From an uncultured Lachnospiraceae bacterium (GTDB taxonomy: Bacteria > Bacillota_A > Clostridia > Lachnospirales > Lachnospiraceae), in the NCBI GenBank assembly GCA_910587495.1, contig CAJUMT010000017.1, positions 1-30,230 on the forward strand: a DNA stretch of 30,230 nt, written 5' to 3'. Positions 8,660 through 16,651 of this stretch are shown piece by piece. The notes below the pieces were generated by a model. It searched no databases. It had not been told where the DNA came from and was given only the letters and a program-made list of their open reading frames with translations. Every line of letters starts with the position of its first letter. Within the stretch, counting starts at the first letter, position 1. Made by a program: the position numbers and the translations under genes.

Positions 8660-9433
8660 ATGATTACAAGTGTATCTAACCCGCAGGTGAAGAACTTGCA
8701 GCAGCTTGCTCAAAAAGCAAAAGTAAGGAACGAACAGGGCGTTTTCCTGGCAGAAGGTATTAAGATGTTTCAGGAAGCGCCTAAAGATAAGATACAGAAT
8801 GTATATATTTCCAAAAGCCTGTACGAAGAAAAGGGACAGGCTTTTCTTGACGGGACGGAAGCACAGGTGCTTGATGACCGTGTGTTTGCGTCTGTGAGCG
8901 GCACCAAAACGCCTCAGGGAATCCTTTGTGTGGTTAAAATGTTCCAGTATCGTATAGAAGACATTTTAAAAAAAGATGAACCATTACTTTTGATCTTGGA
9001 GAACCTGCAGGACCCGGGCAATTTGGGAACAATCCTACGGACAGCGGAAGGTGCCGGGGTAGATGCAGTTCTGTTAAGTCGGGGCTGCGTGGATATTTAT
9101 AATCCCAAGACCATCCGTTCTACCATGGGATCGGTTTATCGGCTTCCTTTTGCCTATACGGATGATCTTACAGGGATGCTGTCTCTGTTAAAGGAGAGAG
9201 GGATTCACATATATGCGGCCCATTTAAAAGGCAGGCGGTATTATGACGAGGAAGACTACCGCCACTCATGCGCATTTTTGATCGGAAATGAGGGAAACGG
9301 TTTAAGCGAACACATCAGCGCCTGCGCGGATACCTTGATCCGTATCCCTATGGCGGGACAGGTGGAGTCGCTGAATGCGGCGGTGTCGGCGTCCATATTG
9401 GCTTATGAGGCTTTTCGGCAGAGAAGGCGATAA
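8660..9433 (+). CDS. TrmH/SpoU family RNA 2'-O-methyltransferase
   Basis: The 257-aa SPOUT methyltransferase transfers a methyl group from S-adenosylmethionine to a ribose 2'-OH in rRNA or tRNA. The N-terminal part (residues 1-95) is the substrate-binding domain, beginning ITSVSNPQVKNLQQLAQKAK. The knot domain shows LENLQDPGNLGTILRTAEGA (motif 1), IGNEGNGLS (motif 2) and IPMAGQVESLNAAVSASILA (motif 3). It starts 2 nt after the pfkA stop, without a well-spaced Shine-Dalgarno sequence, so translation is probably coupled to pfkA. The exact target nucleotide cannot be told. Confidence 0.9.
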   Translation: MITSVSNPQVKNLQQLAQKAKVRNEQGVFLAEGIKMFQEAPKDKIQNVYISKSLYEEKGQAFLDGTEAQVLDDRVFASVSGTKTPQGILCVVKMFQYRIEDILKKDEPLLLILENLQDPGNLGTILRTAEGAGVDAVLLSRGCVDIYNPKTIRSTMGSVYRLPFAYTDDLTGMLSLLKERGIHIYAAHLKGRRYYDEEDYRHSCAFLIGNEGNGLSEHISACADTLIRIPMAGQVESLNAAVSASILAYEAFRQRRR

Positions 9434-9462
9434 GAGGCGAAAGGGCAAAGGAGTCAAAGAAC

Positions 9463-10215
9463 ATGGAAGACAGATTCATAAGGGAAATTTATATCGACTG
9501 GGACAAGATTTCAGAACACAGTTATCTTCGCGAAATTCCCGCGCTTCAGTTTGAAGGCAGATTGTCTTTTGATAAAAATGTGACTTTTTTTGTTGGTGAG
9601 AACGGATCCGGAAAATCGACGCTTTTAGAGGCGATCGCAGTTGCCTATGGATTTAATCCGGAAGGCGGAACAAAAAATTACAGTTTTTCCACTTATGATT
9701 CTCATTCGGAGCTTTATGGCGCCATCCGTATGGTGCGCGGCACGCATAAGCCATATGGAAATTATTTTCTAAGAGCGGAAAGTTTTTATAACGTGGCCAG
9801 TAAGGCGGAAGAGTACAGAGACGGAGACAAGCCGGAGATCTACTACAGACGTTATGGAGGAAAGTCCCTGCATCAGCAGTCCCATGGGGAGAGTTTTTTG
9901 GCGCTGATACAGGGAAGTTTTGTAGAGGATGGACTCTATATCCTTGATGAGCCGGAGGCCGCGCTGTCGCCTCAGAGACAGCTTACGTTGCTGCTTGAGA
10001 TCGACAGACTGTCCAGAGGCGGGGCGCAGTTTCTGATCGTCAGCCATTCGCCCATTCTTTTGGCGCTTCCGGGCGCAAGTATTTTGACTTTTGACGATGG
10101 TGTACTCCACCCCTGCGGCTACCTGGATACAGAAAGCTACCAGGTGACGGAGATGTTCATCAATAACCGGGAATATTTTTTAAAAAGACTCCTGTCCGAC
10201 GATGGGAATATTTGA
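9463..10215 (+). CDS. ABC-type/AAA family ATPase (COG3910-like)
   Basis: The 250-aa soluble ATPase has Walker A GENGSGKS (residues 45-52), an ABC-signature-like SHGESFL (140-146) and Walker B LYILDEPEAALSP (158-170). The H-loop is in SHSPILLALPG. No membrane segments or partner permease are seen, so it belongs to the SMC/RecF-like small ATPases of unknown role, not to a transporter. AAAGGAG lies about 11 nt before the ATG and the gene follows the methyltransferase by 29 nt. Its last 36 nt overlap the 3' end of the converging histidine kinase gene. Confidence 0.85.
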   Translation: MEDRFIREIYIDWDKISEHSYLREIPALQFEGRLSFDKNVTFFVGENGSGKSTLLEAIAVAYGFNPEGGTKNYSFSTYDSHSELYGAIRMVRGTHKPYGNYFLRAESFYNVASKAEEYRDGDKPEIYYRRYGGKSLHQQSHGESFLALIQGSFVEDGLYILDEPEAALSPQRQLTLLLEIDRLSRGGAQFLIVSHSPILLALPGASILTFDDGVLHPCGYLDTESYQVTEMFINNREYFLKRLLSDDGNI

Positions 10216-12324
10216 CATATCTCTTTGGCGCAGTGTCTTTTCGATCAGTTCTAACAGTTTTGGATAGTCAACAGGTTTGGATATGTGCGCGTTCATACCG
10301 CTTTCCCTGGATTTGCGTCTATCCTCTTCGAAGGCGTTAGAGGACACAGCTATGATGGGGATGGCGCGAAGGACAGGGTCTTTCAGCCCGCGGATAGCTT
10401 TGGCAGCCTGGTATCCGTCCATGACAGGCATCTGAATATCCATAAGTACAAGAGAATATTCTCCTGCTTTGGAATGACTGATCTTATCCACGGCAACACT
10501 GCCGTCCATGGCTGTATCTACGATAAACCCCATCTCTTTAATCAGTTCGGTTTCGATCTCCAGATTAAGTTCATTATCTTCCACCAAAAGTATTTTATAC
10601 CTTTCGGGTGAATCAAACGACGCAAAACTGTTGTCTGAAACGGCTGAAGAAGGCTTGTCCACTATACGAAGGCTGATGGTGACAATAAATTTGCTGCCTT
10701 TGCCAGCTGTGCTGTATACTTCGATGTTTCCGCCCATCATGTCTACAATATTTTTTGCGATTGTAAGCCCCAGTCCGGTACCTGCGACACCGCTTAAAGT
10801 CGTATTTTTTTCCCGTTCGAAAGCTTTAAACATAAGTGTTTGAAATTCTTCGCCGATACCGATACCGTTATCTTCTATGATAAACTGATAGATTGCGTAT
10901 TGGTTGGACGGTTCTTCTATTTCTGCGGCGGTAACACTTACGCTGCCGCCGGGATTCGTGTACTTGACAGCGTTTCCTACCAAGCTTAAAAGAACCTGAC
11001 CAAGACGCTGTTGGTCGCATTGGACTTTCTGATGTGTAAGATTCGTATAGTCTGTGGAAAACATTATGTTTTTTGCTGCTGCCTGCGGAAGCAGAGCCTT
11101 ATGTACTTCCTGGATAAGCTTTGGCAGAAGGCACTCATTTTCTTCAATATGGGTGTTTCCGGACTCCATCCATGAGATTTCCAGGACATCATTTACGAGG
11201 CAAAGCAGTTGATTTTCCGCTGCTTCAATTTTATTAAGGTAGTGAAGAATTTTGTCAGGATTTTTTATATGGTTTCTTGCAAGGACAGTAAAGCCGGAAA
11301 TTGCGTTAAGGGGTGTACGCATGTCATGGGACATATTGGAGAGAAAAGTATTCCTTGCGGCATTGGCAAGCTTTGCGTAGTTTAAAGCATCTTCTAAAAG
11401 CTTTTTCTGCTGCATCTCATCTTTAATCTCGTCATCTACTTTCCGGCAGCCTAAGACGACCTGGGAAGCGGGAGATTTAGCGCTTGCATTTACGATACGG
11501 AGCTGCAGGTACTGTATCTCTCCTTCCTGGCAGGTGCGGTAATTCACATAGTAAGTTTTGTTTTCCAGAAGCTTCTTTTTAATCTGCTCAGGGCTGATGG
11601 CTTCTATAACAGCCTGGCGGTCCTGGGGATAGACCCAGGTACGGATATACTCCTGAATAAACTGCAGATATCCGACAGTATCGCAGTTTTTGGGGAACTG
11701 ATATTTAGTTCGGCTGCTTTGGCGATAGATCATCACGTTGTTTGTTTCCAGATCTATATAAAGGATGGATTCGTAATTGATGCTGAGTCCTTCAATCACT
11801 TCCAGACGACGCAGATGCTCCTGGTTGATGGCAGTCTGTTCGGCGATTAGGCGATTGTGTTTTTCTGTAGCGTCGGAGACGAACACATAGAAGAGATCTC
11901 CGGCTGATTCACTATGCATAAAATGACCGTAATCTTCAAGCCAGCGGATCTGTCCGTCTTTGCATATGATCCGATATTCCACATAGTCCAGGTCATATTG
12001 GCTGGAGGCAATCTGTTCCTGGATACTTTTCTCCACAGCATCCAGATCTTCCGGGTGTACAATGCCTTTAAAAGAGTTACCGGTCAATTGCCTAAATTCC
12101 TGCATTGTATCGCATTTAAAGATCCTGAGCATGGCGGTGTTAGCATAAAGGATTGTTTCTTCTCCGTCTGCATGATAGATGAAAAAGCCGCCAGGCATAT
12201 TGTCTGTAAACGCTTTCAGTGCGCTGGCTGTGTGTGCAGGTTCCTGGAGTTTTTCTTGAGGAAGATCCAGTGCGGATAAAATATATTCTATAATACTTTC
12301 TTCGGTTTTTATTCTGTTATGCAA
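10180..12324 (-). CDS. PAS-domain hybrid sensor histidine kinase/response regulator
   Basis: This 714-aa cytoplasmic signalling protein has no membrane segment. A PAS domain lies at about residues 40-155 (MPGGFFIYHADGEETILYAN, then HPEDL). A second PAS-like region follows at about 180-300. The HisKA domain has the phospho-acceptor His333 in FLSNMSHDMRTPLNAISGF. The HATPase domain has N451 (NAVKYT), DNGIG (485-489) and GTGLGL (515-520). The C-terminal receiver has acidic residues at 582-583, phospho-acceptor Asp629 in LMDIQMPVMDGY and Lys683. There is no output domain, so it must pass phosphate on or act by interaction. The start is TTG at 12324, preceded by AAAGGGG. Ligand and partner are unknown. 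Confidence 0.92.
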   Translation of the reverse strand: MHNRIKTEESIIEYILSALDLPQEKLQEPAHTASALKAFTDNMPGGFFIYHADGEETILYANTAMLRIFKCDTMQEFRQLTGNSFKGIVHPEDLDAVEKSIQEQIASSQYDLDYVEYRIICKDGQIRWLEDYGHFMHSESAGDLFYVFVSDATEKHNRLIAEQTAINQEHLRRLEVIEGLSINYESILYIDLETNNVMIYRQSSRTKYQFPKNCDTVGYLQFIQEYIRTWVYPQDRQAVIEAISPEQIKKKLLENKTYYVNYRTCQEGEIQYLQLRIVNASAKSPASQVVLGCRKVDDEIKDEMQQKKLLEDALNYAKLANAARNTFLSNMSHDMRTPLNAISGFTVLARNHIKNPDKILHYLNKIEAAENQLLCLVNDVLEISWMESGNTHIEENECLLPKLIQEVHKALLPQAAAKNIMFSTDYTNLTHQKVQCDQQRLGQVLLSLVGNAVKYTNPGGSVSVTAAEIEEPSNQYAIYQFIIEDNGIGIGEEFQTLMFKAFEREKNTTLSGVAGTGLGLTIAKNIVDMMGGNIEVYSTAGKGSKFIVTISLRIVDKPSSAVSDNSFASFDSPERYKILLVEDNELNLEIETELIKEMGFIVDTAMDGSVAVDKISHSKAGEYSLVLMDIQMPVMDGYQAAKAIRGLKDPVLRAIPIIAVSSNAFEEDRRKSRESGMNAHISKPVDYPKLLELIEKTLRQRDMSNIPIVGQESF

Positions 12325-12357
12325 ATTCCATCGCCCCTTTCTGCATCTGCCGGTTTA

Positions 12358-12386
12358 ATCATACCATTTCAACTTCGTTTTGTCAT
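12358..12386 (-). promoter_or_regulatory. Promoter of the hybrid histidine kinase
   Basis: On the minus strand ATGACA (12381-12386) and TATGAT (12358-12363) are 17 nt apart, in the gap between the feoB fragment and the kinase start. Confidence 0.6.
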
Positions 12387-12389
12387 CAC

Positions 12390-13259
12390 TCAGAGGAGAA
12401 AAATATGATGAATTCCCTGATATATGGACGTAAAAAGAATACATGCAAGCATTCCGGCGGCTGTGGGGATTAATGCAGCCAAAAAGGTCCATCGCCAGCT
12501 TTTAGTTTCCTTTCGTATGGTCAGAAGCGTGGTGGAGCAGGGCCAGTGCATCAAAGAGAACAACATGAAGTTTATAGCTGTTATAAAGGTCCATCCATGT
12601 GCCGCAAGCAGGCTGTGTATCTGCGTAAGGTCATTCATATCCATAAGACTGCCTTGGGAAAGATAGGCCATAAGGATGATGGGCATGACAATTTCATTGG
12701 CAGGAAATCCTAGAATAAAAGCGGCAAGGATGACGCCGTCCAGGCCCATCAGGCGCCCCAAGGGATTAAGAAAAGAGGCGCATTGATCTAAAAGGCTGGA
12801 GTTATTAATATAGATGTTGGCCATACACCAGATCAAAAACCCGGCAGGAGCCGCTATCGCGACTGCTCTGCCCAGAACAAATAATGTCCGGTCGAAAACA
12901 GATCGAACCAGTACGGCGCCTATTTGGGGTTTACGGTAAGGCGGAAGTTCCAGCGTAAAGGAAGAAGGCATACCTTTCAGCAACGTGGCAGAGAGCAGCC
13001 GGGTGGTCGCAAAGGTCATTCCAATTCCCAAGAGAATAATCAAAGTTAAGAGGAAAGCCGATAAAAAGGAAGATGTAACGCCTGCGCCGGTACCTGAAAA
13101 GAAGATAGTAAGCAAGGCAATCAGCGTGGGGAATTTACCATTACAGGGAACAAAACTGTTTGTCAGGATAGCCAGAAGCCGTTCTCTGGGGGAATCGATA
13201 ATGCGGCATCCAGTTACGCCGGCAGCGTTACATCCAAAGCCCATACACATGGAATACTT
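12390..13259 (-). pseudogene. feoB: feoB 3' fragment, interrupted by the prophage
   Basis: FeoB is the ferrous-iron importer: an N-terminal GTPase plus a membrane core. Only the C-terminal membrane part is present here, about 290 residues. The gate motif MCMGFGCNAAGVTGCRIIDS sits at the very start, followed by LTNSFVPCNGKFPTLIALLT and LGFPANEIVMPIILMAYLSQ. No GTPase motifs occur anywhere in the window. The in-frame residues before the motif (KFKYS) come from the neighbouring element. The break lies 0-20 nt from the stop codon of a serine recombinase, so the gene was split by site-specific integration rather than decayed. The remaining reading frame is intact, so excision should restore feoB. 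The 5' half should lie beyond the right end of the element. Confidence 0.88.
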
Positions 13260-13266
13260 AAACTTG
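13245..13266. other. Prophage attachment junction in feoB (attL/attR side next to the integrase)
   Basis: The feoB reading frame becomes foreign just before the ATGTGTATGGGC that encodes MCMG. The recombinase stop codon is at 13267-13269. The crossover core must lie in these few bases. Exact limits cannot be set because the other end of the element is outside the window. Confidence 0.65.
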
Positions 13267-14637
13267 TTATTTTAAAATGACCTGAACAGAATCATCATTT
13301 ACGATAATCCGATCTACGATCCGGGCAAGGCATGCACGCTTTTCTTCCAGGCTGCCATGATCCAGCAGATGCAGGAACCGGTCTCTAAATTCCATAAGTT
13401 CAGCGGCGGTCACAATGGCCTTTTCCGGCTTTTGGTTTGCAGCCAGCAACGTGTTTTTCTCCCGGGTAAGGGCGTCGATCCTGCCGGAAAGCGTATCCAT
13501 GGGAATGCTGCCGATCTGGTACAGGTCGATTAATTTGGAGATCTGCCGGTCAATGCTGTCGATGCGGTCTGTATAGTCTTTCCTGGGCGGTGCTGGTACA
13601 ACATTCCTTGGCCGGATCTTTTCAAAATCAAATTTGGTGATGTAATCAATAATGACATTGTCCAGTTCAGGTATCTTCCATTTTTTATTTTTGCAGTTGG
13701 GATCTATGACATATTTGGCATCGCCCTTTGTTCTGCTGTAACACGAATAATTTCCATGTTCCCCATGATACCTGGCGCCGCATTTTCCGCAGTAGACCAT
13801 ACTGGCCAGAAGCGTTGTGGCGCGGAAAGGGGAGCGTCTGTAGGAGCTTAAGCTGCGTTTGGATTTTTCAAATATCTCTTGTACCTCGTCAAAAAGTTCT
13901 TTTGATATGATCGGTTCATGGACGCCTGGGTAGGCTGTACCATTAAATTTAACGTATCCAATGTATATTGTGTTTTTAAGAACATTTCGGACAAGCGCGT
14001 CGCTGGTCCATGCGCCATATTTTGTGGTATATTTTTTGCGCATGTATTGCCAGCAGTTGTTAAGGGAATATCCTTTGGCAAACCGTTCGAAAAGTTCCCG
14101 TACCTGCAATGCCTCATATTCATTCACAACAAGCTTTCCATTTACATAATCATAGCCAGTCGGAGCAGTGGGACCGCCATGGTACAAACCGCTCTTGGCA
14201 CGTCCGATCCGCCCCATTGTAAAACGCTCCGTGATCTGGTCCTTTTCCAACTGTGCGAAGACTGACAGGATACCGATCATTGCACGGCCAAACGGAGTGG
14301 ATGTATCAAAGTTCTCGCTGATGGAGATAAAATCCACATGATTGGCCAGGAAATGATCTTCGATCAGGGTCAGGGTGTCTTTTTGGGAACGGGAAAGCCG
14401 ATCCAGCTTATAAACTATAACAATATCAATACAGCCGCCTTTTATATCGCTTAGAAGCTGCTGCAGGGCGGGACGATTCGTATTCCCTCCAGAGTATCCT
14501 CCGTCTGTATAGAACTTTGTGACAATAATATCCTTGGCCAGACAATAGGCCTTAAGGCGTTCGGTCTGTTCCTCAATGCTGTAGTTTTCAAGCTGGTTTT
14601 CCGTAGAGACACGGACATAGCATGCGCCTTTTATCAT
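13267..14637 (-). CDS. Large serine recombinase (prophage integrase)
   Basis: The 456-aa protein catalyses integration and excision through a covalent phosphoserine link. The N-terminal resolvase domain contains the nucleophile Ser11 in ACYVRVSTENQ, then DRLSRSQKDT and FDTSTPFGRAMIGILSVFAQ. The 'recombinase' domain follows (TGYDYVNGKLVVNEYEALQV). The zinc beta-ribbon has CGKCGARYHG and a later cysteine pair (CYS...PNCKNKKW). A coiled-coil-prone stretch with SIDRQISKLIDLYQIGSI leads to the C-terminus IVDRIIVNDDSVQVILK. GGAGG precedes the ATG. It lies at the element edge next to the split feoB gene, as expected for the enzyme that made the insertion. A separate excisionase-like directionality factor was not recognised. 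Confidence 0.95.
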   Translation of the reverse strand: MIKGACYVRVSTENQLENYSIEEQTERLKAYCLAKDIIVTKFYTDGGYSGGNTNRPALQQLLSDIKGGCIDIVIVYKLDRLSRSQKDTLTLIEDHFLANHVDFISISENFDTSTPFGRAMIGILSVFAQLEKDQITERFTMGRIGRAKSGLYHGGPTAPTGYDYVNGKLVVNEYEALQVRELFERFAKGYSLNNCWQYMRKKYTTKYGAWTSDALVRNVLKNTIYIGYVKFNGTAYPGVHEPIISKELFDEVQEIFEKSKRSLSSYRRSPFRATTLLASMVYCGKCGARYHGEHGNYSCYSRTKGDAKYVIDPNCKNKKWKIPELDNVIIDYITKFDFEKIRPRNVVPAPPRKDYTDRIDSIDRQISKLIDLYQIGSIPMDTLSGRIDALTREKNTLLAANQKPEKAIVTAAELMEFRDRFLHLLDHGSLEEKRACLARIVDRIIVNDDSVQVILK

Positions 14638-14659
14638 CGCATCATCCTCCTTAAGTTCC

Positions 14660-14977
14660 TTAAGTTTTCAGCATTTCTTCCAGTTCCCGTATGCGTGCTT
14701 CCGCTTCCTCGGCTCTTTTTCTTTCCCGTTCTGTGTTTATCTGTTCTTGAGAGATGCCCTGTTGGATGCCCTGCTGGATGCCCTGTTGGATACCCTGTTG
14801 GATGCCCTGCTGGATGCCCTGCTGGATGCCGCGCTGCTCAGCTTCAAGCATGCCCTGGTTGTAATCAAGGATTGCTTTTTGCCGCGCTTCGTATTCCAGG
14901 CGTTTTTGTTTATCCTGGCTGATGGCCTGCAGCTGTTCGTAGGCGCTGCCGATGTAAATGTTTTTCTCCGCCAGCAT
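14660..14977 (-). CDS. Putative internal RpnS-like antitoxin (in-frame internal start of rpn)
   Basis: An in-frame ATG at 14977 (residue 187 of the Rpn protein) is preceded by a perfect AAAGGAGG (14986-14993) at an 8-nt spacing. This is a better site than that of the full-length gene. It would yield a 105-aa protein (MLAEKNIYIGSAYEQLQAIS...) holding only the helical C-terminal domain and the GIQQ repeats. This matches the intragenic antitoxin arrangement shown for E. coli Rpn. Translation from this start is inferred, not shown. Confidence 0.62.
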   Translation of the reverse strand: MLAEKNIYIGSAYEQLQAISQDKQKRLEYEARQKAILDYNQGMLEAEQRGIQQGIQQGIQQGIQQGIQQGIQQGISQEQINTERERKRAEEAEARIRELEEMLKT

Positions 14978-15535
14978 GTCAAATTCCTCCTTTCGCTCGG
15001 CGTTGATAAATTTTGCCCATAATTCCAGGTCGCTGCTGTCCTCTTTAAGTTCCGGAGGAAGCTTGGAAAGTTCCAGGATGTGGAACTCCATCTTGTCTGT
15101 ATAGAGTATATGCCGGGTATCTTCCCGTATGTGGAAACAGGAATAAAACTCTGTTTCTCCATGGAAGAGGTCAAAGTCCAGGATGCTGATGCTCACGCAT
15201 TTTTTGAAGACGGAATAGCTCTGCCCGGGGCTGATCTGGTCAGTGTACATCTTCGCCAGGTAGAACAGGGCGCGGTCTGCCCAGACGTTCAGCATGGAGA
15301 GCTGAATCTCAATGTCAATTTCCATGGAATCGTTCATCAGGATACGGACATCAAGAATGCCCTGCTTTTCGTCCTCATGGAGTTTGCGCAGGTTGGTATT
15401 GAGGATCTGCGTCTCGCGGATATCCGCAGGGTTGAGCTTCAGCACAGCCGACAGAAAGCCGATGCGCGCCTGTTCGTTCATCATGATTTCTTTGAAGGCG
15501 AAATCAACCTTTGGTTTCATAAGAAATTCGTCCAT
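14660..15535 (-). CDS. Rpn family nuclease (PD-(D/E)XK, recombination-promoting nuclease)
   Basis: The 291-aa protein has the N-terminal Rpn/PDDEXK_2 catalytic domain. It opens MKPKVDFAFKEIMMNEQARI. The acidic motif DVRILMNDSMEIDIEIQ (about residues 62-78) holds the D and ExQ catalytic positions, and the conserved RALFYLAKMYTDQI follows. The C-terminal part from about residue 187 is helical, with six to seven GIQQ repeats (about 234-261) and a charged coil ending in RIRELEEMLKT. Rpn proteins are DNA endonucleases with anti-phage activity, controlled in E. coli by a short protein made from an internal start (established for RpnL/RpnS). A strong internal start is present here too. The recombinase gene follows by 22 nt. 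Confidence 0.9.
   Translation of the reverse strand: MDEFLMKPKVDFAFKEIMMNEQARIGFLSAVLKLNPADIRETQILNTNLRKLHEDEKQGILDVRILMNDSMEIDIEIQLSMLNVWADRALFYLAKMYTDQISPGQSYSVFKKCVSISILDFDLFHGETEFYSCFHIREDTRHILYTDKMEFHILELSKLPPELKEDSSDLELWAKFINAERKEEFDMLAEKNIYIGSAYEQLQAISQDKQKRLEYEARQKAILDYNQGMLEAEQRGIQQGIQQGIQQGIQQGIQQGIQQGISQEQINTERERKRAEEAEARIRELEEMLKT
14753..14836 (-). repeat. Seven 12-bp tandem units encoding GIQQ repeats in Rpn
   Basis: Seven consecutive 12-bp units of the type GATGCCCTGTTG (plus strand) occur. The last is degenerate, and most differ by single T/C changes. They stay in frame, so gain or loss of a unit changes the protein by four residues without a frameshift. Confidence 0.9.
14986..14993 (-). 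promoter_or_regulatory. Internal Shine-Dalgarno site within rpn
   Basis: AAAGGAGG on the minus strand lies 8 nt upstream of the in-frame ATG at 14977. It overlaps the codons for residues just before FDMLAEKN. Confidence 0.7.
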
Positions 15536-15563
15536 GGATGTAGTCCTTTCATTGGAGGATAAT

Positions 15564-16526
15564 TTAAAAACAGTGTCCGCATGTAGTGTATCCCTGCGCT
15601 TTTAATTCATCCACAGTAAGGCTTGACGTGGAATAATTCTCCGGAGATATTTTCTTCACGTCCCGGCAGGATGGATAGTGTATCTTATGGCTGCTGGTAT
15701 TTAGAACGAAGCTGTCAGATGTCTGCTGCTGCTCTGGGTTATCATAGGTGTCAAAGTTGCTGCCGTTACCAGAACCCGAAGATCCGCCAGATGAAGACGG
15801 GGCCTTGGGCGCGGATGGGGTAGTTTGCGCGGAAGCTTCCTGAACTGCCTTCTGTTCGGCTTCTTTGGCGGCTTTTTCTTCGGCGATTCGCTTTTCTTCG
15901 GCTTCTTTGGCGGCTTTTTCCTCGGCAAATCGTTTTTCCTCGGCTTCCTTGGCAGCTTTTTCCTCAGCGATCCGCTTTTCTTCGGCTTCCTTGGCAGCCT
16001 TTTCCTCAGCAATCCGCCTTTCTTCGGCTTCCTTGGCAGCCTTTTCCTCAGCGATCCGTTTTTCCTCCGCTTCTTTAGCCGCTATATCCGTGACAGTGAT
16101 AGATAGTTTGTTGCTGGTGATGTTGCCTGCTTCCACATATATATCATAGGTGCCTTCTTCTGCGCCTGTAGTAACGCCTGTTTCAGAGAAGGAGAGGCTT
16201 TCTCCATCTGATAAATATTTTATCTTTGAAGTGTCAGCGTCTTCCGGAAGAATGGTTATTTCTACAGGTATATCTGTATTAATATCATATTCATCCTGCT
16301 GGTCCGATATAGCCAGTTCAATTGATTCGATCGGAACAACAGGAGGTGCGTCAACGGTGATAACTGCACCGATCATACTTGCGAAAGCAACTAAAAATGA
16401 TATACCAGACAATTTGAAAAATTTTTTGACCGGGCGTTTCCGGATTAAATTTACCAGAGCATAGACAATAAATGCAGGAACACAGATACTGCTTATAAAA
16501 AATATTATAGCAAATATATAGAACAT
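15564..16526 (-). CDS. Membrane-anchored Ig-like/charged-repeat protein with C-terminal HxxC...CxxC domain
   Basis: The 320-aa protein has two N-terminal hydrophobic segments (FYIFAIIFFISSICVPAFIV and ISFLVAFASMIGAVITV). A bacterial Ig-like domain follows at about 66-147 (LAISDQQDEY...TDIPVEITILPEDADTSKIK). Five full copies and a partial copy of a 14-residue unit (AAKEAEEKRIAEEK) lie at 149-226. A Gly/Ser-rich linker leads to a C-terminal module (about 274-320), SSHKIHYPSCRDVKKISPEN through LKAQGYTTCGHC. That module resembles the putative zinc-binding tail found on some secreted nuclease-like proteins (SKKFHxPxC...CGxC). Its topology suggests an anchored protein with an extended helical stalk. 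A role in lysogenic conversion is possible but inferred. AGAGGGA lies about 6 nt before the ATG. Confidence 0.75.
   Translation of the reverse strand: MFYIFAIIFFISSICVPAFIVYALVNLIRKRPVKKFFKLSGISFLVAFASMIGAVITVDAPPVVPIESIELAISDQQDEYDINTDIPVEITILPEDADTSKIKYLSDGESLSFSETGVTTGAEEGTYDIYVEAGNITSNKLSITVTDIAAKEAEEKRIAEEKAAKEAEERRIAEEKAAKEAEEKRIAEEKAAKEAEEKRFAEEKAAKEAEEKRIAEEKAAKEAEQKAVQEASAQTTPSAPKAPSSSGGSSGSGNGSNFDTYDNPEQQQTSDSFVLNTSSHKIHYPSCRDVKKISPENYSTSSLTVDELKAQGYTTCGHCF
15849..16082 (-). repeat. 42-bp tandem repeat encoding a 14-aa charged unit
   Basis: Five full 42-bp units and a partial sixth encode AAKEAEE(K/R)R(I/F)AEEK. The units are nearly identical at the DNA level and in frame, so copy number may vary between strains. 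Confidence 0.9.
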
Positions 16527-16651
16527 AATAGATCCCTCTTTTCTTTAGTAAGTTCGTTGCAATGTTTAATCTAATATTATTTCGCGTAGCATTCAGGCAG
16601 TTCTTGAAAAATCAATTTGGACGGTTCTTCTGGATCTGAAGATCTTTCATT

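Noticed and set aside
14695..15605. Long plus-strand frames opposite rpn
   Set aside because: They are shadows of the strong rpn coding frame, low in complexity over the 12-bp repeats, and have no ribosome binding sites.
15825..16149. Plus-strand frames with SSASLAAFSSAIRF-type repeats
   Set aside because: They are antisense to the 42-bp tandem repeats of the Ig-like protein gene, which has good domains and a proper start.
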